A DNA stretch of 64,000 nt, taken from the NCBI GenBank assembly GCA_022572185.1, contig JACZWL010000002.1:62001-126000 (forward strand), given 5' to 3'. The DNA comes from Pseudomonadota bacterium (GTDB lineage Bacteria; Pseudomonadota; Gammaproteobacteria; Steroidobacterales; Woeseiaceae). Made by a program: the position numbers and the translations under genes. The notes under the pieces are model-generated. The model saw only the letters and a list, made by a program, of their open reading frames with translations. It was not told the origin of the DNA and searched no databases. Numbering within the stretch: the first letter of the stretch is position 1; the number at the start of each line of letters is the position of its first letter. This document shows positions 9,320 through 18,232 of the stretch, in pieces.

Positions 9320-11427
9320 GGCCGGACCTGGGCGGTCTGGGCCGGCCGCACATCGATTTCCCTCAACTGCGCCAAGTCTGTGACGATTGCCGCGGCCTGG
9401 TCAAGATGCACATCGGGTGGCTCCAAAGCCTCGAGTTCTTCCAAGGTTGCAACAGGTTCCAGCTGCAACGCTGCCCGGCGTGCATTCTCTCTATCCAGAC
9501 GGCGATTGATCTCATCCTTACGCTCGGCACGGCGGACTTCAATGTTAAGGGACACGCTTTTTTGTGCACGGACCTGTTCGATGTCGTGAATCCCCGCCAT
9601 AAGGTATTGGTAGTCGGGGTCGTCTTTACTGCGCGAGTTGTGGCTGGCCATAAGCGATGAAATCGTGCTGTCCAGCGGCGCGCCAGCCTGGAATTTGGTC
9701 GTTCTGATGGTATCCCAGGGCAAGGCAGTTTCACGAACGCTTTCACCGACCAGCTCGGTATCGATCGAGGATGGCAGGGCGATATCCGGCTTCACACCCC
9801 TGTGTTGGGTGCTCTCGCCTGTCACCCGGTAGTATTTTCCAATGGTCAGCGTCAGCTGGCCGAGGCCTGCCTCATCGGGCCTGCGAACGTACTGATCGAG
9901 CGAATAGAGGTTTTGCACCGTGCCTTTGCCAAAAGTCTGCTGGCCGATAATCACGCCGCGCGCATAGTCCTGAATCGCGGCCGCAAAAATCTCCGAAGCC
10001 GAGGCGCTGTAGCGGTTGACGAGAACGGCAAGCGGTCCGTTGTAGGATACCCGCGGTACGGGGTCGGGATCGTCGAGACGGCTGATCCGGCCGTTCGAGT
10101 TGCGCAACTGGACTACGGGCCCATTGTCAATAAACAGGCCAGACAATGCGGTTGCTTCCGTGAGGTGACCGCCGCCATTGTTTCGGAGGTCGACAATCAG
10201 CCCGTCGATTCCCTCGTCCTCCAGCTCTCTAATCAGGCGTCGTACGTCCTTGGTCGTGCTCGTATAGTCCTTATCGCCGTTACTCAAGGCGCGGTAGTCG
10301 CGGTAGAAACTCGGCACTTTAATCACGCCGATTGACCAATCTCTTCCTTCTCGCGGAACCGTGATGGTTTCGCTTTTTGCGGCTTGCTCTTCCAGCTTGA
10401 CCTGGTTTCTGGTCAGGCTGATGATCTTTTCCGGTGCGCCCGGTAGTGCGCCAGCAGGCATTATTTGCAGTCGCACGACGGTGTCGGCTGGTCCCCGAAT
10501 CAGCTGCACGACGTCGTCAAGTCGCCAGCCAATGACATCGATCAAGTCACCTTGTTCTCCCTGCGCGACACCGGTGATCCTGTCCTTGGGCTGGAGTTTT
10601 CCGTCAATTGCCGCAGGGCCGCCCGGAATAATATTGATGACCATCACATAGTCATCGTCGATTTGCAGCGATGCACCGATTCCGAAATAGGAGAGGCTCA
10701 TCTGAATACGATATTCTTCAGAGTTTCGCGGTGACAAATAACTTGAATGCGGATCGAGCGTATGGGCGAACGCATTCATGAAAGTTTCGAACACGTCGTC
10801 ACTCTTGATCTGATCCATTCGCTTGAGGAAACGCAAGTAGCGCTTGCGCAGGATCTCCTGAGTCTCCGTCCAGTCCTTTTCGGCAAGTCTGAGATTCATG
10901 GCGTCATTCTTGACACGCTTGCGCCAGAGGTCGTCCAGTTCGGCTTCAGTCTGCAGCCAGGGTAGATCCTCCCGGTCAAACACATAGGTTTCATCGATAC
11001 TGAAATCGGGCTCGGTTTCGAGCTGCAGAAGGGCGAAATTCAACCGTTCGCGAACCCGTGCCCGGTATACCGCGAATATTTCGAAGACCGGATTCAGGGG
11101 CTCGGATCTAACCATGTCATCGAGTCGGTAGCGTTGCGGCTCGAAGCTCTCAACATCGCTGGCCAGCAGATACATGCGGTTGCTGTCCAGGGCATAGATA
11201 TATCGATCGAGGACCTTCGATGACAGGTCGTCATCGACGGCGGTGTGCCGGTAGTGAGACTTCTGAACAAACTCGCTGACCAGCTGGCCGATCTTCTCGT
11301 GCCGAGCCTCCGGGCCCAGCTCGTTGTCGGATATGACTGCAGGTATCGCAGCGATGCCGGACAGGGCCCACAGGCATACGAATGCTGCAAAGATCCAGCG
11401 GCGGCAACCGGTGTCAAAATTCTTCAA
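9316..11427 (-). CDS. prc: Tail-specific carboxy-terminal protease Prc
   Basis: About 703 residues, close to E. coli Prc (682). A periplasmic serine protease that trims C-terminal tails of envelope proteins. Order: signal sequence (WIFAAFVCLWALSGIAA), helical N-terminal region with CLIP-like FMNAFAHTLDPHSSYLSP, PDZ domain (about 245-330), then the S41 core with SASASEIFA and FGKGTVQ carrying the Ser/Lys dyad 25 residues apart. An ATG at 11439 exists but has no ribosome site; GGAGGAAAG lies just before the TTG at 11427, so that start is preferred. The TAG stop lies inside the CTAG edge of the adjacent MITE-like element. Confidence 0.93.
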   Translation of the reverse strand: MKNFDTGCRRWIFAAFVCLWALSGIAAIPAVISDNELGPEARHEKIGQLVSEFVQKSHYRHTAVDDDLSSKVLDRYIYALDSNRMYLLASDVESFEPQRYRLDDMVRSEPLNPVFEIFAVYRARVRERLNFALLQLETEPDFSIDETYVFDREDLPWLQTEAELDDLWRKRVKNDAMNLRLAEKDWTETQEILRKRYLRFLKRMDQIKSDDVFETFMNAFAHTLDPHSSYLSPRNSEEYRIQMSLSYFGIGASLQIDDDYVMVINIIPGGPAAIDGKLQPKDRITGVAQGEQGDLIDVIGWRLDDVVQLIRGPADTVVRLQIMPAGALPGAPEKIISLTRNQVKLEEQAAKSETITVPREGRDWSIGVIKVPSFYRDYRALSNGDKDYTSTTKDVRRLIRELEDEGIDGLIVDLRNNGGGHLTEATALSGLFIDNGPVVQLRNSNGRISRLDDPDPVPRVSYNGPLAVLVNRYSASASEIFAAAIQDYARGVIIGQQTFGKGTVQNLYSLDQYVRRPDEAGLGQLTLTIGKYYRVTGESTQHRGVKPDIALPSSIDTELVGESVRETALPWDTIRTTKFQAGAPLDSTISSLMASHNSRSKDDPDYQYLMAGIHDIEQVRAQKSVSLNIEVRRAERKDEINRRLDRENARRAALQLEPVATLEELEALEPPDVHLDQAAAIVTDLAQLREIDVRPAQTAQVRP

Positions 11428-11439
11428 ACTTTCCTCCAT

Positions 11440-11723
11440 AAATGGCGATTGGGGATTCGAGCCCTTCCCTTACGGGCTAGGCTAGTGGGCATAGGCGCTT
11501 CAATCAAGGGCGCAATTGGCAAAAAGCCATGGATTGTGGTCATTCGACCGCAGTCTGGCCCCCTGCAATGCTATGACCGCGATTTCGTTCCTGAGTTTCT
11601 GGGTAGTCGATAATTACCGGCAGAGCCCGCATCGCGGGCCGTCCTGTCCCTGGCAACCCTTATGTAAGAGCATATCCAGGACTATTTCCGTCACCGACCT
11701 CCCAATTCAGCATATTTCACCGG
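11440..11723. other. Intergenic region upstream of prc
   Basis: With the repeat at 11724-11754 this makes a gap of about 330 bases without a convincing gene. It holds the prc promoter region, a small hairpin at about 11459-11478 (AGCCC/GGGCT), a GC-rich hairpin near 11626-11640 (GCCCGC ATC GCGGGC) and a CCATGGA motif near 11527 like those at 52318 and 56160. No RNA gene is recognised. Confidence 0.5.
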
Positions 11724-11754
11724 GTGGTCCATCAACATAGCCTTGTTGGACCAC
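11724..11754. repeat. Palindromic repeat copy
   Basis: Arms GTGGTCCA and TGGACCAC around a centre containing CCTTGT. It lies 18 bases beyond the 3' end of the DUF1232 gene (stop at 11773) and lacks the outer CTAG seen at 9117. Confidence 0.85.
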
Positions 11755-11772
11755 TCGGATCGCGGATCAGAA

Positions 11773-12342
11773 TCAAAGTAGCCGCATGGGCGGGCCGCTG
11801 TCAGAGCGGTCGTTACCATGCTTGTGCCGTCGCCTCATGCGTGACTGCAGCGCCTTGCGCCGGGTTTCCAGCCATTGTTCGCGAGTAACGTCACTGGTTT
11901 TGTTTCTGATGCCGGGTTGCGGGACGCTGTTGGCGCGGTAGTCACAGAAGTCCCGATAGGCCTCGATTTCATGACGCAGCTCGCGGACAACCAGTTCGAT
12001 CATGATGGCATCGTCAAGGAAGCCAAGGCCTGGTATGTGATCCGGTATCAGGTCTTCCGGCTCACAAAAGTAGGCGAGGGCGTTCAGTACTCTCGCCGAC
12101 TCCTGTTCCGGCAGAGCCCATTCGTGGTCGGACAGCATGCGGATCATGATTTCCAGTTTTTCGAGCCGATCGGTAACGAACTTTGGGATACCCGTAGTGC
12201 CGATATCTTTTATGAGATCCTCGGCCGACGCAACAATGTCTTCAGGCGAAGCGTTTGCCGCGGCTTTTCGCGCCTCGCGCATAATCAAACGAAAATGTCT
12301 CAAGTCATCGTCATTAAGCTCGAAAGAAACCCTGAGTCCCAT
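11773..12342 (-). CDS. DUF1232 (YkvA-like) protein
   Basis: 189 residues from ATG 12342, which has GGAG eight bases upstream; a longer in-frame start at 12426 has no such site. Residues about 85-135 hold the YkvA core: RVLNALAYFCEPEDLIPD then IPGLGFLDDAIMIELV. The N-terminal half is helical and charged, the C terminus very basic (SRMRRRHKHG). Function of the family is unknown. The core hydrophobic segment may be membrane-associated, but this is not certain. Confidence 0.8.
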   Translation of the reverse strand: MGLRVSFELNDDDLRHFRLIMREARKAAANASPEDIVASAEDLIKDIGTTGIPKFVTDRLEKLEIMIRMLSDHEWALPEQESARVLNALAYFCEPEDLIPDHIPGLGFLDDAIMIELVVRELRHEIEAYRDFCDYRANSVPQPGIRNKTSDVTREQWLETRRKALQSRMRRRHKHGNDRSDSGPPMRLL

Positions 12343-12481
12343 GGACAACGCTCCGGCAGGATGGATCGACTGCAGACTACCGGCGGCTTGAAATGCCGTC
12401 AATTGGGCGGCTTGAACAGCCGTCAATCTGATACTGATTAATTACGTCGGATCAGCACTGCATCCGAAAAGCCGGCCGGCA

Positions 12482-12838
12482 CTACTTTCTGTTACGCAAG
12501 TTCCAGAACTTGGAGCGGTCAAATCGACCTGTGTTGTACGGATCGCATCCGGATTCTTCGTCTTCAACCAGAGAATCGTCGATTATCTTGAGCGTCTCGT
12601 GTGTACCGGTGTCCTCACGCACATACTTGTTGCGTATCAGAACATTCTTGCCCGGACCACCGTCTTCAATGCGTCCACCGAGCGCCGTCTCAAGATCTAC
12701 CAATCCGTCGCCCGGAGCCTTTGACGTTGGCGGTTTGGGCTTCACGTTGCCCCTGCGGGTGGTTTGACGGAGGACTGATTCCGGCTTAGCTTCCTTCGCA
12801 AATAGCTTCGATCCCAGCCATGTCAGAAAGCGCTTCAT
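12482..12838 (-). CDS. Small basic hypothetical protein
   Basis: 118 residues from MKRFLTWLGSKLFAKE; an in-frame start 26 codons upstream is less likely because this short amphipathic N terminus is a natural start. The sequence is hydrophilic, with a Lys/Pro-rich segment (about 25-45) and GKNVLIRNKYVREDTGTHE in the middle, and ends in FDRSKFWNLRNRK. No family recognised. It is isolated, with 140-190-base gaps on each side. Confidence 0.6.
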   Translation of the reverse strand: MKRFLTWLGSKLFAKEAKPESVLRQTTRRGNVKPKPPTSKAPGDGLVDLETALGGRIEDGGPGKNVLIRNKYVREDTGTHETLKIIDDSLVEDEESGCDPYNTGRFDRSKFWNLRNRK

Positions 12839-13033
12839 TGTGTGTTTCCGGTGGTTCTGTGTGCTCGACCTGATGATAGATGAATAGTGTCGGAGCAAGG
12901 CACGATCATGCATCATTGTTTACATAAATTCTATGAAAACTACCTTAATCTCATGTTCGGCAAAGACAAAATGTGACAAAGGTCACAGTCAATTGCAGCC
13001 ATTCTTTGCAGTGCGAAGTAACGGTCCACAGCG

Positions 13034-13324
13034 TTATCTGGCGTGGCTGCTCCTGCGAAAAGCCCAGATCGTAAGGCGGAGCAGCATAAGGATCAGATAG
13101 GGCGTTAGCACCAGGAACCAGACCGCAGGCCGGCCATCCCGTATTTCGCTGCTCAGGCGGCCGTAGAAATCTGAAAAACCCGCCCCACCGTACTCGCCAA
13201 ACACGGATTGGCCGGTGAAGTAAATTGCCAGCGGCAGCAAAACCAGACCTGCAAAGATGAATGAGAGCGCAAGCGCCGTTTCATTCAAAGCTTTCTGTTT
13301 GAACGGTTTCTTCTCTATTGACAC
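13034..13324 (-). CDS. Small inner-membrane protein, two predicted helices
   Basis: 96 residues, GTG start. Hydrophobic helices at about 16-38 (LALSFIFAGLVLLPLAIYF) and 68-88 (VWFLVLTPYLILMLLRL), separated by a Gly-rich polar loop and ended by a basic tail (RRSSHAR). Not recognised. Same strand and about 70 bp from the next small membrane gene, so the two may be co-transcribed. Confidence 0.65.
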   Translation of the reverse strand: MSIEKKPFKQKALNETALALSFIFAGLVLLPLAIYFTGQSVFGEYGGAGFSDFYGRLSSEIRDGRPAVWFLVLTPYLILMLLRLTIWAFRRSSHAR

Positions 13325-13397
13325 AGGTCATCTGTAATCGCGTGAAAAACACGCGCCATCCTTGATCACGTGGGCGCCAAGGTCAAGCAGAGCAGGA

Positions 13398-13709
13398 TTA
13401 GTCTGTCGGAGTCTGGTCCGGCTGGTCGGAATCGCTCCGATGGGGACCTTTTCGCTTTCGATAGACGGCCCATGACAGGTGCAGACAGGCCGCGGAGAAG
13501 AGAATGTAATGCGGCAGCACCCAGAACCAGTCACTGATATACAGGGTGGCAAAAAAAGCCGCGAAACCGGCTGTCAGATAGAAATAGGGGAGGCAATCGT
13601 AAAGGAGCTTTGGTAACCAAATCTTCCGGGACGCCAGGTTTCCGGCACGGCGTGCTACTTCCTGGGTGGAGCTAAGGTCGAGATGTTTTGGCGCGGTCTT
13701 TGTCAGCAT
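13398..13709 (-). CDS. Small inner-membrane protein
   Basis: 103 residues from ATG. Basic N-terminal segment, then two hydrophobic helices (YDCLPYFYLTAGFAAFFATL and WFWVLPHYILFSAACLHLSW regions, about 37-85) and a basic, Asp/Pro-rich tail. No family recognised. Position upstream of the 13034-13324 gene suggests a two-gene unit of small membrane proteins. Confidence 0.65.
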   Translation of the reverse strand: MLTKTAPKHLDLSSTQEVARRAGNLASRKIWLPKLLYDCLPYFYLTAGFAAFFATLYISDWFWVLPHYILFSAACLHLSWAVYRKRKGPHRSDSDQPDQTPTD

Positions 13710-13875
13710 TATCTGGGCTTATTTATGGTAACCGTGCTCATGGTGACAGACGGTAGCTGAACGGATCCTGAAAGTCCGTGATTGTCCTCACATAACGATG
13801 TGTCAACGCCTTGCGACACATCGAAGCGTTCAAAAGAATTTACGGGAGGATCCTGTCGGCCGAAGCCAACAGCTA

Positions 13876-15789
13876 TTAGCGCTTTGGTCTCTCTTCGAAC
13901 TTAAAGTCTGCTGAGCCTATCGTTACGAGGTCGTTGTTTCGGAGGATCTGCTCCGTGACGCGCTTCGAGTTGACATATACGCCATTCTTGCTGCCCGAGT
14001 CGATGATCCTGGTGCCGTCTTCATCGGTCACGATAGCGGCATGGCGCCGGCTGATGTACGGTGCATTGATTTGAATGTCATTATGTACAGTTCGCCCTAT
14101 GGTGAGCCTGTCCTTGAACAGCGGGAATCTGAGTTCTTGGCCGTCAATGTTGCCAATGAGAAGTCGCGTGACTCGCGCTCTCTCAACGCCGCTCTGATCA
14201 TCGATTTGTTCTGATATTCTGTCATCCAATTCATGAATAACGTCTTCTATTGCGTCAGTTGATTTTATTGCTTTGCTTTGCTTTGTCAGCTCTTGCAACA
14301 TCCCAGCTAGCGCATTGTCCTTGTTGCTGAGTTTGTAGTTTAGATCATCGTTCAGCGTCTCAATCTTTTTCAGCTTCCTTTTGAGCTTGGCAATAGTTGC
14401 TTTGTTTTCTTTTGCAGCAGCGCTGAGCTGAATTTCAAGGCTTGAACTGAAACTCCTGGTGTCAAAAAGATCGGATGTCAGCTGCTGACTGAGGGACTCG
14501 CGATCGGCAACAGTCTCTTGCGCCTCGCCAAGTTCGAGCCGAATCAGCCGCAGCTCTTTTTCGAAATTTTCCTGCAGCCTGGACTTTTCATCGATCAGAT
14601 CCGCGTTTCCGGAGCGCAGCTCTTCGATACGATCGGAGAATTCCCGGACCTCTGCATTTGCACTCGCCAGTGACGTTTCCAGGTGCTTCGTTCGGGTCTG
14701 TAGTCCATCCGTCAGTACAAGCTGGTCCTGAAGCTGTCTGCGAAGTTTGTCCGCGTAGGTCTCAGTGCGTGTAATCTGGTTCTTTAATTCGCTGATTTCG
14801 AAGTTTTTACCGGCCAGCACCCCTGTATGCTCCGCCAGCAGCTTCTTGCCTGCCGCCGCCCTTTCCGTGTCCTCGTTCTGTGCCTCAATGCGAAGCTGTG
14901 TGATTTCCTTCAGCAGTTCGTCACGTGTTGCGGTAAGTGACGCCAGGCTGCCGTTCAGGCCGTCCTGAATGGTCCGACTGTCCTGCAGTTCCTCGTTCGT
15001 GTTTTCGAGCTGCCTGGAGAGCTGCTTGATTTTGTCCTGGCTCTCGAGAAGACGGGACTCTTGTTTATCCCAATCAGATTTTCGACAGTCAATGTCTCGT
15101 TGAAGCCCGGATACAGAAGCACGAGACGCCGCGACTTCCTGCTTCATATTATCAAGCTCGACTGCAAGCAACTGGGCTTGTTCTTTTGTCGCTTGCTGCT
15201 CAGACCATTCAAGCTGTGACTCGTTTGACAGGGCGCTGAGCTTTTCTTCGGCGTCATGTAGTTGTGCCTGAAGCTCCACCACGCGGGATTCCGATTCCTG
15301 TCCTTTGTTCCCGATTTTTTCGATCTGCCGGGCGGACTCTTTTAGTGATTGCTCATTGCTGGACAACCGTGATTCGAGCAATTCGATCTCGTTTTCGCGT
15401 TTCTCGAGCAACCTGTCCGTGTGCGATAGTTTGGTGTGAGCTAACTTCAACTCCTCCGCGAGTTTATTTGTCGCGTCCTCGCGGACATTGATTTCTTTTT
15501 CAAGTCCGATCCATCTTGATCGGAGCTGCTCGATGTCGAACTGCAATTTGTCGATGCTATCAGCCCGTGATTCCAGATCTGCTCTCAGGTTTGAGATAGT
15601 TTCATGGGCATCGCCGAGTTCGGTGTCCACCTCCGAAAATTCAACGGTGTTGTCGTCCGATTCGGCTTCGGCTGCCCTGTCAGCCTCGAGTGCCTCACGA
15701 ATTGCTTCCGGCAGAATCTCGAATTCCACCGTCGGCTCGTCGTCTTGGTCGGAGACTAATTCGTTGATTTTCTTATTTTCATTAGCCAT
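13876..15789 (-). CDS. Long coiled-coil protein with C-terminal FHA domain
   Basis: 637 residues from ATG 15789 (a TTG immediately upstream is also in frame). The acidic N terminus (about 1-55) is followed by almost 480 residues of continuous heptad-type coiled coil, then an FHA domain (about 545-637). The FHA signature is readable as LTIGRTVHNDIQI, ISRRHAAI and GSKNGVYVN. FHA domains bind phosphothreonine, so a phospho-dependent scaffold is inferred. No kinase or type VI gene is adjacent. No signal peptide or membrane helix is seen. Confidence 0.8.
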   Translation of the reverse strand: MANENKKINELVSDQDDEPTVEFEILPEAIREALEADRAAEAESDDNTVEFSEVDTELGDAHETISNLRADLESRADSIDKLQFDIEQLRSRWIGLEKEINVREDATNKLAEELKLAHTKLSHTDRLLEKRENEIELLESRLSSNEQSLKESARQIEKIGNKGQESESRVVELQAQLHDAEEKLSALSNESQLEWSEQQATKEQAQLLAVELDNMKQEVAASRASVSGLQRDIDCRKSDWDKQESRLLESQDKIKQLSRQLENTNEELQDSRTIQDGLNGSLASLTATRDELLKEITQLRIEAQNEDTERAAAGKKLLAEHTGVLAGKNFEISELKNQITRTETYADKLRRQLQDQLVLTDGLQTRTKHLETSLASANAEVREFSDRIEELRSGNADLIDEKSRLQENFEKELRLIRLELGEAQETVADRESLSQQLTSDLFDTRSFSSSLEIQLSAAAKENKATIAKLKRKLKKIETLNDDLNYKLSNKDNALAGMLQELTKQSKAIKSTDAIEDVIHELDDRISEQIDDQSGVERARVTRLLIGNIDGQELRFPLFKDRLTIGRTVHNDIQINAPYISRRHAAIVTDEDGTRIIDSGSKNGVYVNSKRVTEQILRNNDLVTIGSADFKFEERPKR

Positions 15790-15959
15790 CAAGGGATAAT
15801 AACACGATAGAAATCAAGGAGTGTGACTATGGGACCGTGCCGCTACGTTGCTTACCAGCGTATCGAGTTGAAAACGTTAGGTTAAATAGGGCGACAGCAG
15901 CGCGCGTGTCCATCACTCGCAGGCAACGCAGCGCCGGGCTGCCGCTTGGCGAAGCAATC

Positions 15960-16244
15960 CTGTTTTTCTCGCCATTCAGCTCAGGAAGCTTCCCAGGACC
16001 GGTTGCGCAGTCCCGGTTTCACCAGCTTGTCCGGCGAGGCCTTTCTCAATTTCGTCGATCCACAGGACGCAGGACGCCATAACGTCGGCCGTTCCTGGCG
16101 ATTCGCGCAAATTACGCTCGGTCTCTCCGTGATACTTGTGGTACAAGGCACCGAAGTCGAGCTGCAGTAGCGGGTCTCTATCACCACTATCGGTGTTCGG
16201 GAACGCAGTATCAGCTCAAGGTCGTGTTGTCTGTCCAAGGACAA
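15960..16244 (-). pseudogene. Decayed Ycf46-type AAA ATPase
   Basis: Two fragments in different frames read as one family. Frame one (16244-16173) gives DLELILRSRTPIVVIET, the usual N terminus of Ycf46-like ATPases. Frame two (16170-15986) gives LLQLDFGALYHKYHGETERN, then DVMASCVLWIDEIEKGLA (Walker B) and PVLGSFLS, ending at a TGA where the family normally has Trp (TGG), followed by MARKT. The segment with Walker A is missing, so there was an internal deletion plus frameshift plus nonsense change. The rest of the 15790-16264 gap shows only a weak 18-codon ORF at 15829 with an AAGGAG site. Confidence 0.8.
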
Positions 16245-16264
16245 GTGCAGTTTTTTGCGTGCCG

Positions 16265-17590
16265 CTAATCTTCGCAGTTGTTCAGGTCTTTGTCGCTCAA
16301 TACTTTGCTTTCGCTGCCTGCAAGGTCCGCGACAATCTTGCGAAATTTCTGTATGGAAATCTTGTCCTGAGAACCGGCCACTCGGCGAATGACGTCGTCG
16401 AGATTGTATTTTCTATCAGTCTTTTTTCTGATTTCATCGTTGAGTCCTGCCAGTATGGTTACTGCGCGAGCGGTGACTTCGCCGGTCGATGGATCGGCGC
16501 ACAATGATTTTGCGCCTTTGCCCCAGCTTTCGAGCTTCGAAAATGCTGTCCGGTACCGTTTTTCGCTGATCGTCCCGCTTCGCCTCAGGATTTCAAGGCT
16601 GTAGTATTCCGCCAGCCCTTCGACAATCCAGTCAGCACCCGTCACTGCGCTGGCGCCAAGCCCGATATGAATTGCTTCGTGCATGATCGTACTCGTGCCG
16701 TTTTCACTGACTAGCGGGCGGTCCGCATGCACGTAAAATGATCGCGGCGCCGACAAGGCTCCACGCCACATTGGCGCGCCGGCACCGACAATAGTCAGCC
16801 GCTTCGGAAAACCGGGAAGCAAGCGGACAAGATCGGGCAATGTCCAGTTAAGCATTGCCAGAGTGTCCATGCGTCTGAAAGCGTGATCCACAGGTGCAGC
16901 GACGACGACCCGGACACCGGCAATATTCTCGTGTCTTACGCCAAGTTTTCCAAGGATGATCCAGCCAGTCGGTCGGTCGAAGCGCCGATTGGGATTGGAG
17001 ACATTGAAAACGTTCGACCGCCTGAAGTACTCGGTCACCGCAGACCAACCGGCAGGCAAGTCGAACATGAGCCTGGTTTTGCTTACCGATCGTTTCAGCG
17101 TTCGTGTCGCCGTTGGTGGGATCACATCTTCAGCCCTGAAAAGCGCCCAGTTATCGCCGATGAACGCGTCGTAACTATTGCTGCTTCGCAGGTGATTAAT
17201 GGTCGCGAACCAGTGTAATTCACCGCCATCCGCGGGCGGCACCCAGCGAATTCGTTCATCGTCAATCGAGATCTGCCCGTCACCGCCAATGTCGCTGATC
17301 CTCTTCGCATCCAGCGGCATGCTCAGTTCGCGCAGCAATCTGTCGCTCTGAGAGATCCTGAGTCTTACAGTGGCGCCGCCTCTCGATATATCTGGCCTGA
17401 CCCGATAGTCAACGCCGTAAATGCGCTCCTTCATCGCTTGTGACGCCCCTGATTCCGATGCCGGGGCGCTGCACGCAGCAATAAAGGCGCCTGCAAGAAT
17501 TGCAAGTAGCCTGGCCACCGTCCAGCGCCCGAAACCGGGTAGATAGCTGTGGTCCTTCGTCTGAACCTTTGTTCCCGGGATGCAGTTCAT
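16265..17590 (-). CDS. Lipoprotein zinc metallopeptidase-like protein
   Basis: 441 residues. A lipobox ends FIAAC at C40 after a basic N-region. The gluzincin motif HEAIH lies at 304-308, with a downstream Glu at 324 in WIVEGLAEYYS, the pattern of M61/M1-type aminopeptidase-like enzymes. The N-terminal 200 residues look beta-rich. Inferred: membrane-anchored periplasmic peptidase. The substrate cannot be told. It is divergent from an NlpC/P60 lipoprotein with only 47 bp between starts, so shared regulation is possible. Confidence 0.78.
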   Translation of the reverse strand: MNCIPGTKVQTKDHSYLPGFGRWTVARLLAILAGAFIAACSAPASESGASQAMKERIYGVDYRVRPDISRGGATVRLRISQSDRLLRELSMPLDAKRISDIGGDGQISIDDERIRWVPPADGGELHWFATINHLRSSNSYDAFIGDNWALFRAEDVIPPTATRTLKRSVSKTRLMFDLPAGWSAVTEYFRRSNVFNVSNPNRRFDRPTGWIILGKLGVRHENIAGVRVVVAAPVDHAFRRMDTLAMLNWTLPDLVRLLPGFPKRLTIVGAGAPMWRGALSAPRSFYVHADRPLVSENGTSTIMHEAIHIGLGASAVTGADWIVEGLAEYYSLEILRRSGTISEKRYRTAFSKLESWGKGAKSLCADPSTGEVTARAVTILAGLNDEIRKKTDRKYNLDDVIRRVAGSQDKISIQKFRKIVADLAGSESKVLSDKDLNNCED

Positions 17591-17637
17591 GTCGAGTTCA
17601 GGCTGTTCACGTTATTGTCCGCGCATGGGTGAGTGAC

Positions 17638-18165
17638 ATGATATCGCAGGCAGCCAGGACTCTTGGAAACATTAGCGCAGCCGTATTGATCGGCCTCGTG
17701 CTTGGCGCTTGCTCGTCGCAGGAAACCAGGACAGTCGAAAGACCGGCGACTGGCGGAGCCGGCGAGCTTATAACGCGTCACGAGACACCGGCAAAACGGC
17801 TCTCTGTCGGTGAGCAGGCAGCCGTTGTGGCGGTCAGGCAGCTCGGTGTGCCGTATCGATACGGTGGCAGCACGACTGACGGCTTTGACTGTAGCGGCCT
17901 TGTACAGTACGCCTATGCGAAAGCCGGTAGAGCGATCCCGAGAACCGCCAGGGCCCAGTGGCGTAGCTTGCAGCCGGTCGCCGTGCAAAACCTACGCGTA
18001 GGGGACCTGCTGTTTTTTGATATCGACGGCAAGGTTTCTCATGTTGGCCTTTATCTCGGTAGCCGCCGATTCGTGCACGCACCATCGACCGGCAGGGAAG
18101 TCACAATCGAAGAGCTGGACTCCCGTTATTACCGAAAAACATTCGTCGGTGGAGGACGTCCGTAA
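17638..18165 (+). CDS. NlpC/P60 lipoprotein peptidase
   Basis: 175 residues from MISQAARTLG; an in-frame start at 17500 would overlap the divergent gene and spoil the signal peptide. Lipobox VLGAC with C25. NlpC/P60 catalytic residues are visible: C85 in FDCSGLVQYAY, H135 in VSHVGLYLG, H147 in FVHAPS. Such enzymes cut peptide stems of peptidoglycan in the periplasm. Length and layout resemble Spr/MepS-type lipoproteins, but orthology is not claimed. Confidence 0.9.
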   Translation: MISQAARTLGNISAAVLIGLVLGACSSQETRTVERPATGGAGELITRHETPAKRLSVGEQAAVVAVRQLGVPYRYGGSTTDGFDCSGLVQYAYAKAGRAIPRTARAQWRSLQPVAVQNLRVGDLLFFDIDGKVSHVGLYLGSRRFVHAPSTGREVTIEELDSRYYRKTFVGGGRP

Positions 18166-18232
18166 TAGGTATAGCCATAGCCAGGGTATTGTACCTTTGG
18201 CAATCGATGAGCCGATCTGATCGGCTGACGGA

